64,000 bases of DNA from Helicobacter japonicus (GTDB lineage: Bacteria; Campylobacterota; Campylobacteria; Campylobacterales; Helicobacteraceae). The notes under the pieces are model-generated. The model worked only from the letters and a program-made list of their open reading frames with translations. It ran no database searches and had not been told where the DNA came from. This document shows, one piece after another, positions 16,936 through 27,827 of this stretch. Position 1 is the first letter of the stretch, and the number at the start of each line of letters is the position of its first letter. Location: positions 20,608 through 84,607 of the forward strand of contig NZ_JRMQ02000007.1 in assembly GCF_000762845.2 (NCBI RefSeq), given 5' to 3'. A program made the position numbers and the translations under genes.

Positions 16936-17325
16936 TTACACTCTTCTTCTTTTTGGTGGTCTGCAACCATTATGTGGCAATGGCGTAATGTCTTTAAGCC
17001 ATAAAACCTTGATACCTTCAACTGCTCCTACACTCTTCACAGCTGTTTCTCTTCCGCTACCTGGTCCTTGCACTTTAATGCCTACCTCTTTTATACCGTG
17101 TTCTTTTGCTTTTTCCATTGCAGACTCCACAGCTTGTTGTGCTGCATAAGGAGTAGATTTTTTACTTCCTTTAAAGCCTAATCCACCAGCAGTAGCCCAG
17201 CACAATACATTGCCCATTTCATCAGTAACAGTTACATTTGTATTATTAAATGATGCAGAAATACATACTATGCCTCGTGCAATATTCTTTTTTACTTTTT
17301 TCTTCGTTACAGCTTTTTTTGCCAT
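16936..17325 (-). CDS. rpsK: 30S ribosomal protein S11
   Basis: 129 residues; the C-terminal [13 protein letters not shown] and the [12 protein letters not shown] block are diagnostic for S11, a platform protein of the small subunit. 11 nt each side to rpsM and rpsD. Confidence 0.97.
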   Translation of the reverse strand: MAKKAVTKKKVKKNIARGIVCISASFNNTNVTVTDEMGNVLCWATAGGLGFKGSKKSTPYAAQQAVESAMEKAKEHGIKEVGIKVQGPGSGRETAVKSVGAVEGIKVLWLKDITPLPHNGCRPPKRRRV

Positions 17326-17336
17326 CTGCTCACTCC

Positions 17337-17699
17337 TTACTTGCTACCAACAGTTTTTTTCTTGCCCTTGCGTGTGCGAGCATTATTTTTTGTAGTCTGT
17401 CCTCGAACAGGCAATCCTTTTCTATGTCTTAAGCCTCTATAACTTCCTAAGTCCATTAAAGCTTTAATGTCCATTGTTACTTTCTTTCTAAGGTCACCCT
17501 CTACCATATAGCTTTCTTGAATCTTTTTTGCAATAGACGAAACTTCATCTTCGCTGAGATCAAAAACTCGCTTATCAAAAGAAATATTTACAGCCTTGAG
17601 GATATCTCTTGAGCTTTTGAGCCCAATACCATAAATATAAGTGAGAGCATATTCTACTCTTTTCTTTTTTGGCAAATCTACACCAGCAATTCTAGCCAT
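17337..17699 (-). CDS. rpsM: 30S ribosomal protein S13
   Basis: 120 residues, [20 protein letters not shown] and the C-terminal [24 protein letters not shown] tail that contacts tRNA at the P site. First large gene of the alpha operon after rpmJ. Confidence 0.97.
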   Translation of the reverse strand: MARIAGVDLPKKKRVEYALTYIYGIGLKSSRDILKAVNISFDKRVFDLSEDEVSSIAKKIQESYMVEGDLRKKVTMDIKALMDLGSYRGLRHRKGLPVRGQTTKNNARTRKGKKKTVGSK

Positions 17700-17702
17700 T
17701 GT

Positions 17703-17816
17703 TTATCCTTGTCTTTGTTTGTGTTTTGGGGTTGAGCAAATCACTCGAACCACGCCCTTACGCTTGATAACTTTACATTTATCACACATTTTTTTGACCG
17801 AAGGTCGAACTTTCAT
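17703..17816 (-). CDS. rpmJ: 50S ribosomal protein L36 (zinc-binding form)
   Basis: 37 residues, too short for most ORF screens: ATG 17816 to TAA 17705-17703, beginning [21 protein letters not shown]11, C14, C27 and H32 form the zinc site, so this is the C-plus form that depends on zinc. Only 3 nt separate it from rpsM. Upstream to infA there are about 90 nt with no clear feature. Confidence 0.96.
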   Translation of the reverse strand: MKVRPSVKKMCDKCKVIKRKGVVRVICSTPKHKQRQG

Positions 17817-17905
17817 ACCTACTCCTTTGTATTTTCTAACTTTTTTGAGTTAAAACTGCGGATTCTACACAAAAAATATTTAAAAACTACTTACACGACA
17901 CAATT

Positions 17906-18124
17906 TTATTTATGCCTATAAGTAATTCTTCCCTTATCTAGGCTATAAGGAGTAAGCTCGATTTTTACCATATCACCAGGTAAAATTTTAATATAATGCA
18001 TACGCATCTTACCAGCTATATGGCAAAGCACTATATGTCCATTTTCAAGTTGCACACGAAAAGTTGCATTCGGCAAAGCCTCAATAACTTTCCCATCAAC
18101 TTCAATCACATCATCTTTTGCCAT
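17906..18124 (-). CDS. infA: Translation initiation factor IF-1
   Basis: 72 residues, a single S1/OB-fold domain ([19 protein letters not shown], then [20 protein letters not shown], a canonical IF-1 run). Starts immediately after map (stop and start are adjacent), the usual order in this group. Confidence 0.97.
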   Translation of the reverse strand: MAKDDVIEVDGKVIEALPNATFRVQLENGHIVLCHIAGKMRMHYIKILPGDMVKIELTPYSLDKGRITYRHK

Positions 18125-18886
18125 CTATTTTACCTCCGTTAAAATCTCTGCTTGACCGCCAATAATTGCAATTGTATGTTCATAATGACTGCCATTTAAA
18201 CCATCTTTTGCAACAACTGACCATTTATCATTGAGTATAGTTGGTTCTCCATCAAGTTGAGCAATCATTGGCTCAATGCAAAATACCATACCCTCTTTAA
18301 TTTTTGGACCTTGTTTTGGATTTGGAGATTCTAAATAATTTGGAATCTCGGGTTCTTCGTGTGGAGACCTTCCTATACCGTGCCCACAAAACCCACGCAA
18401 TGGCTCAAATCCTCGCCTTATAATTGAATCTTCTAAGATAGAGCTTAATTCTTTAAAACGCATACCTTCTTTTATTTGAGAAATAGCCTCATATAAAGTA
18501 TCCTTGGCACAATCAATCAAAAGCTTATCTTTCTCTTCAATCTCACCAATACCAATAGTAATTGCAGCATCACCATACCAACCGTTATATTCTACACCTA
18601 TATCAATCCCCACAATATCACCATTTTTTAGCCTATATTCTGTAGGAATGCCGTGAATAATCACTTCATTAACAGAAGCACAAATAGAATTTGGGAATCC
18701 ATAAAGCTGATAAAAAGCCGCCCTGCCACCTTGAGAAGAGATAAATTCCCTTGCTAAAGTATCAAGTTCAAGAAGAGAAACTCCCTCCTTTGCACGAGTA
18801 GCAAGGAGCTGTAAGGTTTGAGCGACAATTCTATTTGGTATGCGTAAAGATTCTATATCTTTTTTACTCTTAATACTAATTGCCAT
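18125..18886 (-). CDS. map: Type I methionine aminopeptidase
   Basis: 253 residues. Removes the N-terminal Met of nascent proteins. Metal ligands are readable in GIDIGVEYNGWYGDAA, FCGHGIGRSPHEEP, FCIEPM and HYEHTIAI. One base separates its ATG from the secY stop, so the two are co-translated. Confidence 0.96.
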   Translation of the reverse strand: MAISIKSKKDIESLRIPNRIVAQTLQLLATRAKEGVSLLELDTLAREFISSQGGRAAFYQLYGFPNSICASVNEVIIHGIPTEYRLKNGDIVGIDIGVEYNGWYGDAAITIGIGEIEEKDKLLIDCAKDTLYEAISQIKEGMRFKELSSILEDSIIRRGFEPLRGFCGHGIGRSPHEEPEIPNYLESPNPKQGPKIKEGMVFCIEPMIAQLDGEPTILNDKWSVVAKDGLNGSHYEHTIAIIGGQAEILTEVK

Positions 18887-18887
18887 A

Positions 18888-20138
18888 TCAAAGCCCTACG
18901 GCACTTAGAGTTTGATATTTATTCATATAAATTTGAGCCTCTATACGTCTCATTGTATCAATAGCAACTTGCACTACAATCAACACTGCTGTTCCACCAA
19001 AATAAAAAGGCACACCTGTAAATTTCACAAGTATCCACGGGAGGGTTGAAACAAGCGCAAGATATAATGCTCCCCAAAAAGTAAGGTTACTTGCTACATT
19101 ATTGAGAAAATTTGCCGTTCCCTCTCCCGGACGCAAACCGGGGATAAAGCCACCTTGTCTTTTGAGATTATCTGCTATATCTTTTGCATTAAAGACAATA
19201 GAAGCATAAAAATAAGCAAAGAAAACCACTAAAACAAACATCAGCGCATTGTATGTGTAGCCATCAGGTCTTAAAATATCTGCGATACTTTGAATAATTG
19301 TATTTGATGAAGCTTGTAGTATAGTAGAAGGAAACACAAGCAATGCAGAGGCAAAAATTGGAGGAATGACACCACTTAAATTCATTTTTACAGGAATATA
19401 ATTCATAATACGCTTATTTTGATTCTGCATAATTACTTTACGTGCATAAGAAACAGGTATGCGTCTTTCAGCTAATTCAATAAAAATAATAACGCCAACG
19501 GTAAGAATAATTACTGCAAGAAGGATAAGAAGCACAAAGACATTAAGTTGTCCTGTATTCACAAGATTAAATGTTTGACCTATGCTTGAAGGAATACCAG
19601 AGACAATGCCTCCAAAGATAATGAGGCTAATTCCATTACCTACACCTCTTTGCGTAATTTGCTCACCAATCCACATAAGTAGCATTGTGCCTGTAAGCAT
19701 AGAGAAAACTGATACAACAATGAAAAGATTCAAATCAATTTTAATCGCTCCAGTGCTCATACTATTAAGCCCAATACTCACGCTCACAGCCTGGATAATA
19801 GTAATGCCTATTGTTACATAACGCACAATTTGCATATATTTTTGCATACCATCACGTTCTTTTTTCATTTTTGCAAGATTAGGAAAAGTCGCTGCCAGAA
19901 GTTCCATAATGATAGAGGCTGTAATGTATGGCATAATACCGAGTGAAATAATACTAAAACGCTCTACTGCATTACCGCTAAACATATTAAACAATCCGAG
20001 TGCATTGTTTGCATTATCATCAATAAATGATTTAATAATACTTACATCTACACCGGGGACAGGCACATACGCTAAGATTCTATACGCAAATAAAAAAGCA
20101 AGTGTGATAAGAATCTTATTTACAATGCTTTTTGTCAT
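18888..20138 (-). CDS. secY: Preprotein translocase subunit SecY
   Basis: 416 residues, ten predicted TM segments, with the YVPVPGVD start region, the QGGFIPGLRPGEGT loop and the MRRIEAQIYMNKYQTL C-terminus. Forms the protein-conducting channel with SecE and SecG. Its start overlaps the rplO stop (shared base at 20138). Confidence 0.97.
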   Translation of the reverse strand: MTKSIVNKILITLAFLFAYRILAYVPVPGVDVSIIKSFIDDNANNALGLFNMFSGNAVERFSIISLGIMPYITASIIMELLAATFPNLAKMKKERDGMQKYMQIVRYVTIGITIIQAVSVSIGLNSMSTGAIKIDLNLFIVVSVFSMLTGTMLLMWIGEQITQRGVGNGISLIIFGGIVSGIPSSIGQTFNLVNTGQLNVFVLLILLAVIILTVGVIIFIELAERRIPVSYARKVIMQNQNKRIMNYIPVKMNLSGVIPPIFASALLVFPSTILQASSNTIIQSIADILRPDGYTYNALMFVLVVFFAYFYASIVFNAKDIADNLKRQGGFIPGLRPGEGTANFLNNVASNLTFWGALYLALVSTLPWILVKFTGVPFYFGGTAVLIVVQVAIDTMRRIEAQIYMNKYQTLSAVGL

Positions 20139-20536
20139 TATTTATTTCCACTAGTCATAATAGAAGTGTCTTTAATTTTAGAAGCCAAACCTTTTGCCTT
20201 TGTGCCGATAAGTTTTACTCGAGTTGCATTCTTTGGGATACTAAAATGAGTGCGCAAAACTTCCATATTGATTTCAGAAAGAGTTTCAAGGATTTGTGCT
20301 TTATCAACATTAATCACAATAGGCTTTTCTACGCGTGAAGTAAAGCCTACCTTAGGCAAACGTCTTTGGAGTGGCTGTTGCCCGCCCTCAAAACCTCTTT
20401 TTGCCTTATAACCTGTGCGAGCAGTTTGTCCTTTGCCACCACGAGTAGATGTTTTACCCATACCACTACCTTGTCCTCTTCCTACACGTTTAATATCCTT
20501 TGTGCTGCCTTCTGCTGGTTTAATCTTTTCTAGCAT
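20138..20536 (-). CDS. rplO: 50S ribosomal protein L15
   Basis: 132 residues with the Gly/Arg-rich N-terminal arm ([20 protein letters not shown]) and the [12 protein letters not shown] core. The rpmD gene (L30), which lies between rpsE and rplO in many bacteria, is absent here. Confidence 0.96.
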   Translation of the reverse strand: MLEKIKPAEGSTKDIKRVGRGQGSGMGKTSTRGGKGQTARTGYKAKRGFEGGQQPLQRRLPKVGFTSRVEKPIVINVDKAQILETLSEINMEVLRTHFSIPKNATRVKLIGTKAKGLASKIKDTSIMTSGNK

Positions 20537-20546
20537 AGCCTACTCC

Positions 20547-20987
20547 TCAAGCTTTAATTCGTGCAAGCGCATCAATAGTTGCACGCACTACATTGTAAGG
20601 ATTGTTAGAACCAAGCGATTTGGTCAAGATGTCCTTAATCCCTGCAAGCTCAATTACAGGACGAGTAGAACCACCTGCAATAACACCTGTCCCCTCACTT
20701 GCTGGTTTTAATAAAATCTTACTTGCATTATATTTATGCTCAATATCGTGTGCGATCGTTGTGCCTTTGATATTGACCTTAATAACATTTTTAAAAGCAT
20801 CATCAATAGCTTTCTTAATTGCATCAGGAACTTCTTTTGCTTTACCAAGCCCAAAGCCAACGAGTCCATTTTTATTACCCACAACAACAAGTGCATTAAA
20901 ACGGAATCTACGACCACCTTTTACAACTTTTGTAACCCTACCAATATTTACAACAACTTCGCTAAATTCTTCTCTATTGATTTCCAT
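20547..20987 (-). CDS. rpsE: 30S ribosomal protein S5
   Basis: 146 residues. Double-stranded RNA-binding-like N-terminal half ([20 protein letters not shown]) and the [20 protein letters not shown] block, both hallmarks of S5. Contributes to decoding accuracy. Slightly shorter than the E. coli protein. Confidence 0.96.
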   Translation of the reverse strand: MEINREEFSEVVVNIGRVTKVVKGGRRFRFNALVVVGNKNGLVGFGLGKAKEVPDAIKKAIDDAFKNVIKVNIKGTTIAHDIEHKYNASKILLKPASEGTGVIAGGSTRPVIELAGIKDILTKSLGSNNPYNVVRATIDALARIKA

Positions 20988-21000
20988 AAGTATCCTTATA

Positions 21001-21357
21001 TTATAACTTTATGCCATTTTCACGTAAAGTATCAGCAAATGCTGCGACAACGCCGTGATAAAGGTATCCATTTCTATCAAACACCACTTCTGTAACTTTA
21101 GCTTTTTTAAGGGCATTAACAAATTCGTTTGCGATCTTTTTTGCATCTTCTTTGTTATTGCCTAAGCCCAATTTTTTACCATCAACACTTGCAAGTGTTA
21201 CACCTCGCTCATCATCAATTGCTTGTGCATAAAAATACTTATTAGATTTAAATACACTCACACGCGGCTTACTTGCTACGCCATAGATTTTTCCTCTTGT
21301 GCGTAACTTTCTCTTTATTTTAAGAAGCTGTTTTTGCTTTAATACTTTCTCTGTCAT
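21001..21357 (-). CDS. rplR: 50S ribosomal protein L18
   Basis: 118 residues, with [14 protein letters not shown], the [16 protein letters not shown] strand pair and the C-terminal [20 protein letters not shown]. Binds 5S rRNA together with L5. Confidence 0.96.
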   Translation of the reverse strand: MTEKVLKQKQLLKIKRKLRTRGKIYGVASKPRVSVFKSNKYFYAQAIDDERGVTLASVDGKKLGLGNNKEDAKKIANEFVNALKKAKVTEVVFDRNGYLYHGVVAAFADTLRENGIKL

Positions 21358-21371
21358 ATTGCACCCTTACT

Positions 21372-21908
21372 CTATTTTTTAGAAGTCTTACCTGCTTTAC
21401 GCATAATGGTTTCATCGCTATATTTAATCCCTTTACCCTTATATGGTTCTGGTGGTCTAAACTCACGAATTTCAGCCGCAATCTGCCCTACTTGCTGTTT
21501 ATCAGCACCTTTAATTGTAATCACATTCTTTTCTACACTCATCTCAATACCCGCAGGAATAGGATAAATCACAGGATGAGAGAATCCTAATGCCATTTCA
21601 AGATTCTTGCCACTTACACTTGCTTTATAACCCACACCATTGATTTCAAGTGCCTTTGTGAATCCTTGAGATAAACCAATAATGATATTATTTGCTAATG
21701 CACGATAAGTGCCCCAATATGCACGAGACTGCGCTTGAGAATCTACACTAGTAAAACTTAATGCTCCATCTTTCAATTCAATTTGGACACGTCCATATGT
21801 TTCAAGTTCTTTTTGCTCTTTTGCACTCTTAAAAAAAATCTTGCTTCCTTGAATTGATACCTCTACGCCTTTTGGAATACTAATAGGTTTTTTACCGACT
21901 CTTGACAT
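21372..21908 (-). CDS. rplF: 50S ribosomal protein L6
   Basis: 178 residues, [19 protein letters not shown] start, and the C-terminal [18 protein letters not shown] that is diagnostic. Two tandem L6 domains as expected from the length. Confidence 0.97.
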   Translation of the reverse strand: MSRVGKKPISIPKGVEVSIQGSKIFFKSAKEQKELETYGRVQIELKDGALSFTSVDSQAQSRAYWGTYRALANNIIIGLSQGFTKALEINGVGYKASVSGKNLEMALGFSHPVIYPIPAGIEMSVEKNVITIKGADKQQVGQIAAEIREFRPPEPYKGKGIKYSDETIMRKAGKTSKK

Positions 21909-21917
21909 AATTTTCTC

Positions 21918-22313
21918 CTACCATATACTACAAAGTGCTTCGCCACCGACATTTTCACGATAAGCTTCATCATTAGCAATTACACCCTTGCTTGTGCTTA
22001 CTACTATTGTGCCATAGCCATTCTTAAAACGTTTTAGCTCACTTCTCCCTTTATACACACGTCTTCCAGGCTTGCTAATACGTTTAATCTCATTAATCAC
22101 ACTTTTCCCTCGTTCATCATAGGCAAGCTGCACCATAATAGATTGCTTACCATCTTTATCATTAACCTTATAATCTTTAATAAAACCTTTTGTCTTAAAG
22201 ACTTCTAAAACAGATACAACAATCTTTGCATAATACAATGTTGTAACCTCTAATCGCCTCATAGAAGCATTACGAATTCTCGTTAAAGAATCTGCAATAA
22301 TATCATTTACCAT
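21918..22313 (-). CDS. rpsH: 30S ribosomal protein S8
   Basis: 131 residues, starting [20 protein letters not shown] and ending with [20 protein letters not shown], both standard S8 regions. S8 binds helix 21 of 16S rRNA and usually represses the spc operon by binding its mRNA. Confidence 0.97.
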   Translation of the reverse strand: MVNDIIADSLTRIRNASMRRLEVTTLYYAKIVVSVLEVFKTKGFIKDYKVNDKDGKQSIMVQLAYDERGKSVINEIKRISKPGRRVYKGRSELKRFKNGYGTIVVSTSKGVIANDEAYRENVGGEALCSIW

Positions 22314-22322
22314 ATTTTCTCC

Positions 22323-22508
22323 TTACCAGCTTGCTTTACGAAGTCCGGGTATCAAACCTTCATTACCCATTTTACGCAAACATACTCTACATAAGCCAAA
22401 ATCTCTATAAACAGAATGTGGTCGCCCACACACTTGACATCTTGTATAAGCTCGCACACTAAATTTTGCCTTTCTTTTTGCCTTTGCAATAATTGATTTT
22501 TTTGCCAT
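22323..22508 (-). CDS. rpsN: 30S ribosomal protein S14, short zinc-binding type
   Basis: 61 residues from ATG 22508 ([20 protein letters not shown]). The frame is open 21 codons further up into rplE, but S14 of this type begins here. Four Cys (CQVC ... CRVC) make the zinc site. It follows rplE directly. Confidence 0.95.
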   Translation of the reverse strand: MAKKSIIAKAKRKAKFSVRAYTRCQVCGRPHSVYRDFGLCRVCLRKMGNEGLIPGLRKASW

Positions 22509-22509
22509 T

Positions 22510-23055
22510 TTATCGTCCTTTCGCAAAAGGCATACCAAGAAGCTCAAGCAACTTAAACGCCTCTTTATCACTTTGAGTAGAGGTTACAAATGTAATATTC
22601 ATACCATGAGTTACCATAATATCATCATAAACCACTTCTGGAAACATAAGCTGTTCATTCAAGCCAAAACTATAATTTCCTCTTCCATCAAATCCATTAC
22701 GTTTAACACCTCTAAAGTCTTTCACGCGTGGCAATGCAATAACAATAAGTTTTTCAAGGAAATTATACATCATCTTACCGCGAAGAGTTACTTTCACACC
22801 CATAGGCATACCTTCACGCATCTTAAATCCTGCAACAGATTTTTTTGCAAGAGTAATAACTGCCTTTTGTCCAGCAATAAGCGAAATAGTATCCGCGATA
22901 TTTTGCATAATTTTAGAATCTTTTGCATAATCTCCTGCACCAACACTAATTACAATTTTCTCTAATCGAGGTAAAAGCATAGGATTGCTAATATTCAATT
23001 CACTTTTAAGTTGAGGGATAATCTCATTTTTATATTTTTCTCTTAGAGCAAACAT
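22510..23055 (-). CDS. rplE: 50S ribosomal protein L5
   Basis: 181 residues with [16 protein letters not shown] near the N-terminus and the [16 protein letters not shown] block. 5S rRNA binder. The ATG overlaps the rplX stop by one base. Confidence 0.97.
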   Translation of the reverse strand: MFALREKYKNEIIPQLKSELNISNPMLLPRLEKIVISVGAGDYAKDSKIMQNIADTISLIAGQKAVITLAKKSVAGFKMREGMPMGVKVTLRGKMMYNFLEKLIVIALPRVKDFRGVKRNGFDGRGNYSFGLNEQLMFPEVVYDDIMVTHGMNITFVTSTQSDKEAFKLLELLGMPFAKGR

Positions 23056-23291
23056 TAATTATCTCCTTCCACTTTTTTTACATTTGAAATACTCATTGGC
23101 ATTTCCTTAGATACAAATCCGCCCTTAGGATTTTTTTCACTTGCCTTGATTGCTTTTTTGACAAGCTTACAACCCTCTACCACAACTTGTGCTGTTTTTG
23201 GTAAAACTTGCAATACTTTTGCCTTTTTACCTTTGTCATCACCAGTGATGACAAGCACCATATCACCCTTTTTAATTTTAAACTTTGCCAC
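23055..23291 (-). CDS. rplX: 50S ribosomal protein L24
   Basis: 78 residues, a KOW-domain protein ([20 protein letters not shown]). It lacks the longer C-terminal part of the E. coli protein, as is usual in epsilonproteobacteria. Assembly-initiating protein of the large subunit; its start overlaps the rplN stop. Confidence 0.95.
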   Translation of the reverse strand: MAKFKIKKGDMVLVITGDDKGKKAKVLQVLPKTAQVVVEGCKLVKKAIKASEKNPKGGFVSKEMPMSISNVKKVEGDN

Positions 23292-23659
23292 TATAACACC
23301 TCCGGAGCTAACGATACTATTTTCATAAAGTTTGCGTATCGCACTTCTCTACTTACTGGTCCAAAAATTCTCGTGCCAATAGGTTCTCTCTTGGCATCAA
23401 GAATTACTGCTGCATTATCATCAAAACGCACAAGAGAACCATTTTCTCGATGAATCTCTTTTTTTGTTCTCACAACAACCGCTTTAACAACTTGCCCTTT
23501 CTTTACTTTTCCATTAGGAATAGCTTTTTTAACAGATGCAACTATCACATCACCTACACGTGCATATCTTCTATGACTACCGCCTAGAATCTTAATACAC
23601 ATAATTTCCTTTGCACCGCTATTGTCTGCGACATTTAATCTTGTAAAACTTTGTATCAT
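23291..23659 (-). CDS. rplN: 50S ribosomal protein L14
   Basis: 122 residues, [20 protein letters not shown] start, five-stranded barrel pattern and [24 protein letters not shown] C-terminal region. Overlaps rpsQ by 4 nt (ATGA). Confidence 0.97.
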   Translation of the reverse strand: MIQSFTRLNVADNSGAKEIMCIKILGGSHRRYARVGDVIVASVKKAIPNGKVKKGQVVKAVVVRTKKEIHRENGSLVRFDDNAAVILDAKREPIGTRIFGPVSREVRYANFMKIVSLAPEVL

Positions 23660-23928
23660 AGCTCTACTCCTGCGGTAATAATTTCTTTAAACCTAAAAGC
23701 TTTTGTTTTAGAAATAGGCTTACACTCAATCGCACTAATCACATCACCAATTTTCACACTATTGCTTTCATCGTGAATAGTATATTTTTTAAAACGTTTA
23801 ACAATTTTGCGATATTTTTCATGAACCACTTTGCGCTCTACCAAAATGACTACACTTTTATCGCCTGCCTTGCTGACAACTCTGCCCTGAATCACTCTCT
23901 TATGTGCTTGCTTCTCACTCATACTCAA
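23656..23928 (-). CDS. rpsQ: 30S ribosomal protein S17
   Basis: 90 residues, OB-fold with [20 protein letters not shown] and the [20 protein letters not shown] block. Overlaps both neighbours by 4 nt. Confidence 0.96.
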   Translation of the reverse strand: MSMSEKQAHKRVIQGRVVSKAGDKSVVILVERKVVHEKYRKIVKRFKKYTIHDESNSVKIGDVISAIECKPISKTKAFRFKEIITAGVEL

Positions 23929-24113
23929 TCCTTTTTAGCACTTAAGGCTGTATTAATTCTTGCAATGTCCTTACGAATCACTTTAATTTCGCTCGGATTA
24001 GTAAGCTGCATTGTTTTGAGTTGCAATCTTTTTTCAAAAAGCAACGACTTTTTTTCCTTTAACATCTTTTGCAATTCTGCAATATCTTTATCTTTCAAAT
24101 CAATAAATTTCAT
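23925..24113 (-). CDS. rpmC: 50S ribosomal protein L29
   Basis: 62 residues from ATG 24113 ([18 protein letters not shown]). A GTG four codons upstream extends the frame but lies deeper in rplP, and L29 proteins start at this point. Two-helix coiled-coil protein by the polypeptide exit tunnel. Confidence 0.93.
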   Translation of the reverse strand: MKFIDLKDKDIAELQKMLKEKKSLLFEKRLQLKTMQLTNPSEIKVIRKDIARINTALSAKKD

Positions 24114-24525
24114 TTTCACTCTCACTGGTTATGATTTTGGTTTTAAAAGGAAGCTTACTTTGAGCTAAAGCTAAAGCTTCTCTTGCTAAAGCTTCATCAA
24201 TCCCTGCCATTTCATAAATCATACGACCGGGCTTGATATTCATCACCCATTTTTCTACACCACCCTTACCTTTACCCATTCTTGTTTCAAGAGGTTTTGC
24301 AGTCAATGGCTTATCAGGAAACACACGAATCCACACCTTACCTGCTCTTTTAATATGTCTTGTCATTGCAATACGCGCAGATTCTATTTGGCGAGAATCA
24401 ATTCTCCCGTGTTCTACTGCCTTAATCCCAATATCTCCAAAAGCCAAGTTTGCACCGCGGAAAGATTTACCACGATTGCGCCCTTTCATCTGCTTTCTAT
24501 ATTTCGTTCTCTTTGGCATTAACAT
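24100..24525 (-). CDS. rplP: 50S ribosomal protein L16
   Basis: 141 residues, [19 protein letters not shown] and [20 protein letters not shown] are diagnostic. Its 3' end overlaps rpmC by 14 nt. Organises the A-site region of 23S rRNA. Confidence 0.97.
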   Translation of the reverse strand: MLMPKRTKYRKQMKGRNRGKSFRGANLAFGDIGIKAVEHGRIDSRQIESARIAMTRHIKRAGKVWIRVFPDKPLTAKPLETRMGKGKGGVEKWVMNIKPGRMIYEMAGIDEALAREALALAQSKLPFKTKIITSESENEIY

Positions 24526-24528
24526 AAT

Positions 24529-25239
24529 TTATTGCCTCCCTTTTCGTGATTTAGAGCGCACTTCTTTATCGCCACTTCTACTCTCTTCCTTTTTCTCTGG
24601 CACAATACCTTTATGGAGCACCTCACCCTTAAAAATCCATACTTTTACACCAATGATTCCATATGTTGTCATTGCTTCTGCAAAACCATAATCAATTTTT
24701 GCACGCAAAGTATGCAAAGGCACACGTCCTTCCATATACCATTCTGTTCGAGCCATTTCAGCTCCAGCCAAACGCCCTGAAACTTTCACCTTGATACCTT
24801 TTGCTCCAGCTTTCATTGCAGCTTGCATAACTTTTTTCATAGCTCGTCTAAAGGCTACACGTTTTTCAAGCTGTGTCGCAATATTTTCTGCTGCAAGTTG
24901 TGCATTAGCTTGAGGACGTTTTGCCTCTTTAATATTAATAAAGACTTCTTTGTTAAGAATCTTCTTCAAAGATTCTTTATGCTTATCAATATCTACACCT
25001 TTTTTCCCGATAATTAAACCCGGACGAGAAGCCACAACAGTTACGCGAATCTTATTAGCTGCGCGTTCAATGAGTATTTCACTCACACCCGCATAATACA
25101 TTTCGCGTTTTAAAAATTTACGAATTTTATGATCTTCTAGAATATTGGAAGGTGTCGTTTGTGAAACAGAAAACCATCGAGAAGACCAATTACGATTAAT
25201 ACCTAATCTCAAACCTATTGGATTAACTTTTTGACCCAT
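24529..25239 (-). CDS. rpsC: 30S ribosomal protein S3
   Basis: 236 residues: [20 protein letters not shown] start, KH domain with [13 protein letters not shown], and the S3 C-terminal domain ([20 protein letters not shown]). Short basic tail at the end. Part of the mRNA entry channel. Confidence 0.97.
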   Translation of the reverse strand: MGQKVNPIGLRLGINRNWSSRWFSVSQTTPSNILEDHKIRKFLKREMYYAGVSEILIERAANKIRVTVVASRPGLIIGKKGVDIDKHKESLKKILNKEVFINIKEAKRPQANAQLAAENIATQLEKRVAFRRAMKKVMQAAMKAGAKGIKVKVSGRLAGAEMARTEWYMEGRVPLHTLRAKIDYGFAEAMTTYGIIGVKVWIFKGEVLHKGIVPEKKEESRSGDKEVRSKSRKGRQ

Positions 25240-25241
25240 TG

Positions 25242-25769
25242 TTATTTTTCCTCGCCTTCAGTTTTTTTTGCCTTTGTCGTTTTAGCAGTTGCTGCTTTAC
25301 TTGCTGTTTTTGTCTTAGTTTCAGTTTTTGGAGTAGATTTTGATTTTGAAACTGATTGAGTTGCTTTTGTTTCTGTGCTCTCTGCTTTTTTAACTGCCAC
25401 TTCTTTTGGAGATTTTGAATCTACTTTCTTTTTTGAATCTTGTGTGCTTGATTTTTGTGTGCCTACTTCTACCAAGATATGTGCTGTTGGCTTACGAATA
25501 GGTGTTGCCCGCCCTTTAGCACGTGGCATAAAGCGTCTAAGCACAGGACCAGCATCAACACGACAAGAAGTAACAATCACATCTTGAGCATCATATCCAC
25601 CATTTGCTACTGCTGAAGCAATCACTTTAGAAATTACTTGAGCTGCTTTGTTGGGAGTAAATTCTAAACTTGCAATAGCAACCTCTGCATTCATTCCTTG
25701 CACTTCTTTTGCGATAAGTCGTGCTTTTGTTGGAGATAGTCGAATATATCTTAATAATGCTTTACTCAT
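25242..25769 (-). CDS. rplV: 50S ribosomal protein L22 with long Lys/Thr/Ala-rich tail
   Basis: 175 residues. Residues 1-103 are a normal L22 ([20 protein letters not shown], then [20 protein letters not shown]). The last 70 or so residues are a low-complexity tail of Lys, Thr, Ser, Ala and Glu, with repeated KTET/TKTAS-type units, absent from the H. pylori-sized protein (about 120). L22 lines the exit tunnel, and its C-terminus faces the ribosome surface. The tail is in frame and ends just before rpsC, so it is a real part of the protein. Confidence 0.95.
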   Translation of the reverse strand: MSKALLRYIRLSPTKARLIAKEVQGMNAEVAIASLEFTPNKAAQVISKVIASAVANGGYDAQDVIVTSCRVDAGPVLRRFMPRAKGRATPIRKPTAHILVEVGTQKSSTQDSKKKVDSKSPKEVAVKKAESTETKATQSVSKSKSTPKTETKTKTASKAATAKTTKAKKTEGEEK

Positions 25770-25782
25770 CTACTTATTCCCC

Positions 25783-26064
25783 CTACTTACCAATCTTCTT
25801 TTGAACACTACCTTTGTGTCCTTTAAAAGTGCGTGTAGGAGCAAACTCACCGAGTTTGTAACCAACGTGATTTTCTGTGATATAAACAGGCACAAACGCT
25901 CGTCCATTATGGACATTAAAAGTAAGCCCTATCATATCTGGTAAAATTGTGCTTCGTCTTGACCAAGTCTTAATAGGCTTATTATCTTTGCTTTGCTTTG
26001 CTTTCTCAACCTTTTTGACGAGATAATCATCAATAAATGGACCTTTTTTAATTGATCTTGCCAT
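25783..26064 (-). CDS. rpsS: 30S ribosomal protein S19
   Basis: 93 residues, [20 protein letters not shown] and the [20 protein letters not shown] block. Normal length. Contacts S13 in the head of the small subunit. Confidence 0.97.
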   Translation of the reverse strand: MARSIKKGPFIDDYLVKKVEKAKQSKDNKPIKTWSRRSTILPDMIGLTFNVHNGRAFVPVYITENHVGYKLGEFAPTRTFKGHKGSVQKKIGK

Positions 26065-26074
26065 ATTTCCTACC

Positions 26075-26902
26075 TTATTTTTTCTTTCTTGAAATAATTA
26101 ATCTATCACTCGCTTTTTTCTTACGAGTTTTAAAGCCTTTTGCTGGAGTTCCCCAAGGAGATACAGGGTGCCCACTAGAACCTGTTTTACCTTCACCACC
26201 ACCGTGTGGGTGATCGACAGGATTCATTGCGCTACCACGAGTTTGAGGACGGATACCACGATGACGATTGCGTCCAGCCTTACCAATAGAAATATTTGCA
26301 AAATCTTCATTTCCCACTACACCTATGGTAGCCATACATTCTTCTAAAATATATCTCATCTCTCCACTTGGCATTCTAAGGATAATATACTTACCTTCAC
26401 GTCCCATAATTTGCGCACTTGCCCCTGCACTTCTTGCAAGTTGCCCACCTGCACCCGGATGCATTTCAATATTATGCACAATTGTTCCAATAGGTATGCT
26501 TTTAAGCTTCATTGCAAAACCTGTTTTGATATCAAGCCCAGATTCTGCAGAAAACACAATATCACCCACCTTTAAACCACTTGGTTGAATAATATAACGT
26601 TTTTCACCATCAACATAATGAATAAGTGCTATACGACAATTTCTATATGGGTCATACTCTATTGCTGCTACTTTGCCTTGCACATTGAATTTATTGCGTT
26701 TAAAATCAATGATTCTATATAGCTTTTTTGCCCCACCTTCTTTATGACGGCTTGTAATGCGCCCATTATTATTTCTTCCTGCGCTTACAGGTAATTTAGT
26801 AAGCAAACTTCTCACATTTGCCTTACCCGTAATATCATTAGAGCTTAAATTGCTCATAAATCTACGACTTGGGGTATAAGGCTTATAAGTTTTAACTGCC
26901 AT
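26075..26902 (-). CDS. rplB: 50S ribosomal protein L2
   Basis: 275 residues. [20 protein letters not shown] start and the [20 protein letters not shown] peptidyl-transferase-centre loop near the C-terminus. Primary 23S rRNA binder. Confidence 0.97.
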   Translation of the reverse strand: MAVKTYKPYTPSRRFMSNLSSNDITGKANVRSLLTKLPVSAGRNNNGRITSRHKEGGAKKLYRIIDFKRNKFNVQGKVAAIEYDPYRNCRIALIHYVDGEKRYIIQPSGLKVGDIVFSAESGLDIKTGFAMKLKSIPIGTIVHNIEMHPGAGGQLARSAGASAQIMGREGKYIILRMPSGEMRYILEECMATIGVVGNEDFANISIGKAGRNRHRGIRPQTRGSAMNPVDHPHGGGEGKTGSSGHPVSPWGTPAKGFKTRKKKASDRLIISRKKK

Positions 26903-26911
26903 ATTTTCTCC

Positions 26912-27193
26912 TTACACTGATAGCGCATCAAGTTTTGCGCCCTCTGGAATCTTCACATAAAATTTTTTAAATGAAGCTCTTTGTCCAATTTTACCTCTAA
27001 ATCTTTTTACTTTACCCTCTTGGCGTAAAGAATTAATTCTAAGAGGAGTAATACCAAAATACTCTCTAAAAATCTCTTTGAGTTGGTTTTTACTCACATT
27101 AGTTGCTGTTTGCACCACTAACACACCGCTCTCTTGAAGTGAAAGAGATTTTTCAGTATAGAGGATTGACTTAATATCTGTAATATCTGCCAT
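26912..27193 (-). CDS. rplW: 50S ribosomal protein L23
   Basis: 93 residues from ATG 27193 ([20 protein letters not shown]). A longer in-frame start at 27244 falls inside rplD and is not needed. L23 sits at the exit tunnel and docks trigger factor and SRP. Confidence 0.95.
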   Translation of the reverse strand: MADITDIKSILYTEKSLSLQESGVLVVQTATNVSKNQLKEIFREYFGITPLRINSLRQEGKVKRFRGKIGQRASFKKFYVKIPEGAKLDALSV

Positions 27194-27194
27194 T

Positions 27195-27818
27195 TTATTT
27201 CCCCTCCTTTTCTGCAATAATTTCATCAAAAACAGCTTTTTCAATCACAACAGAGCGAAAAGTTGCTACTAAATACGCATTGAGTTCATTTGCATCAGCC
27301 AAATAGCATTGCTGCAAATTTCTAAAAGCAAGAAAAGTTGATTCATCACTTAATTGTGTTACAAAGAGTGTATTTCGCTTATTTATTGCTTTAAACATAG
27401 CATAAGCATCTTTTGTTTTGCCACTTGGCATCGTGATAGAATCCACCACAAAAAGCGCACCTTCTTGCGCTTTTTGATACAGCGCACATTCAAGTGCCAA
27501 ACGTTTTTGTTTCTTGTTAATCTTGAGTTGATAGTTTTTGTCATTACTTGGTCCGTGTGCAACACCACCACCCACAAACACGGGAGAAGTTATACTTCCT
27601 GCACGCGCACGACCGCCACCTTTTTGATTCCACGGCTTCTTACCACCGCCACTCACTTCGCCTCGCTTTTTTGCATAGGCATTATTTGCCCTCATTAATG
27701 CAAGATAAGATTTCACATACAAATACAAATTATGCTCTTTGATTTGTGCGTATCTCTCGGGTAATGCAAGCTCACCGCTTTGTGCAAACTTTTTATCCAA
27801 TACAATTGCTTTACTCAT
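27195..27818 (-). CDS. rplD: 50S ribosomal protein L4
   Basis: 207 residues with the extended loop [20 protein letters not shown] that reaches into the exit tunnel. In E. coli L4 represses the S10 operon; no comparable leader was identified here. Confidence 0.97.
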   Translation of the reverse strand: MSKAIVLDKKFAQSGELALPERYAQIKEHNLYLYVKSYLALMRANNAYAKKRGEVSGGGKKPWNQKGGGRARAGSITSPVFVGGGVAHGPSNDKNYQLKINKKQKRLALECALYQKAQEGALFVVDSITMPSGKTKDAYAMFKAINKRNTLFVTQLSDESTFLAFRNLQQCYLADANELNAYLVATFRSVVIEKAVFDEIIAEKEGK

Positions 27819-27827
27819 ATTGCTACC

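Noticed and set aside
22509..22571. Longer N-terminus for rpsN
   Set aside because: It lies within rplE, and S14 proteins start with the MAKKS-type sequence at 22508.
23773..24168. 131-codon plus-strand ORF over rpsQ/rpmC/rplP
   Set aside because: Shadow of three certain ribosomal genes on the minus strand.
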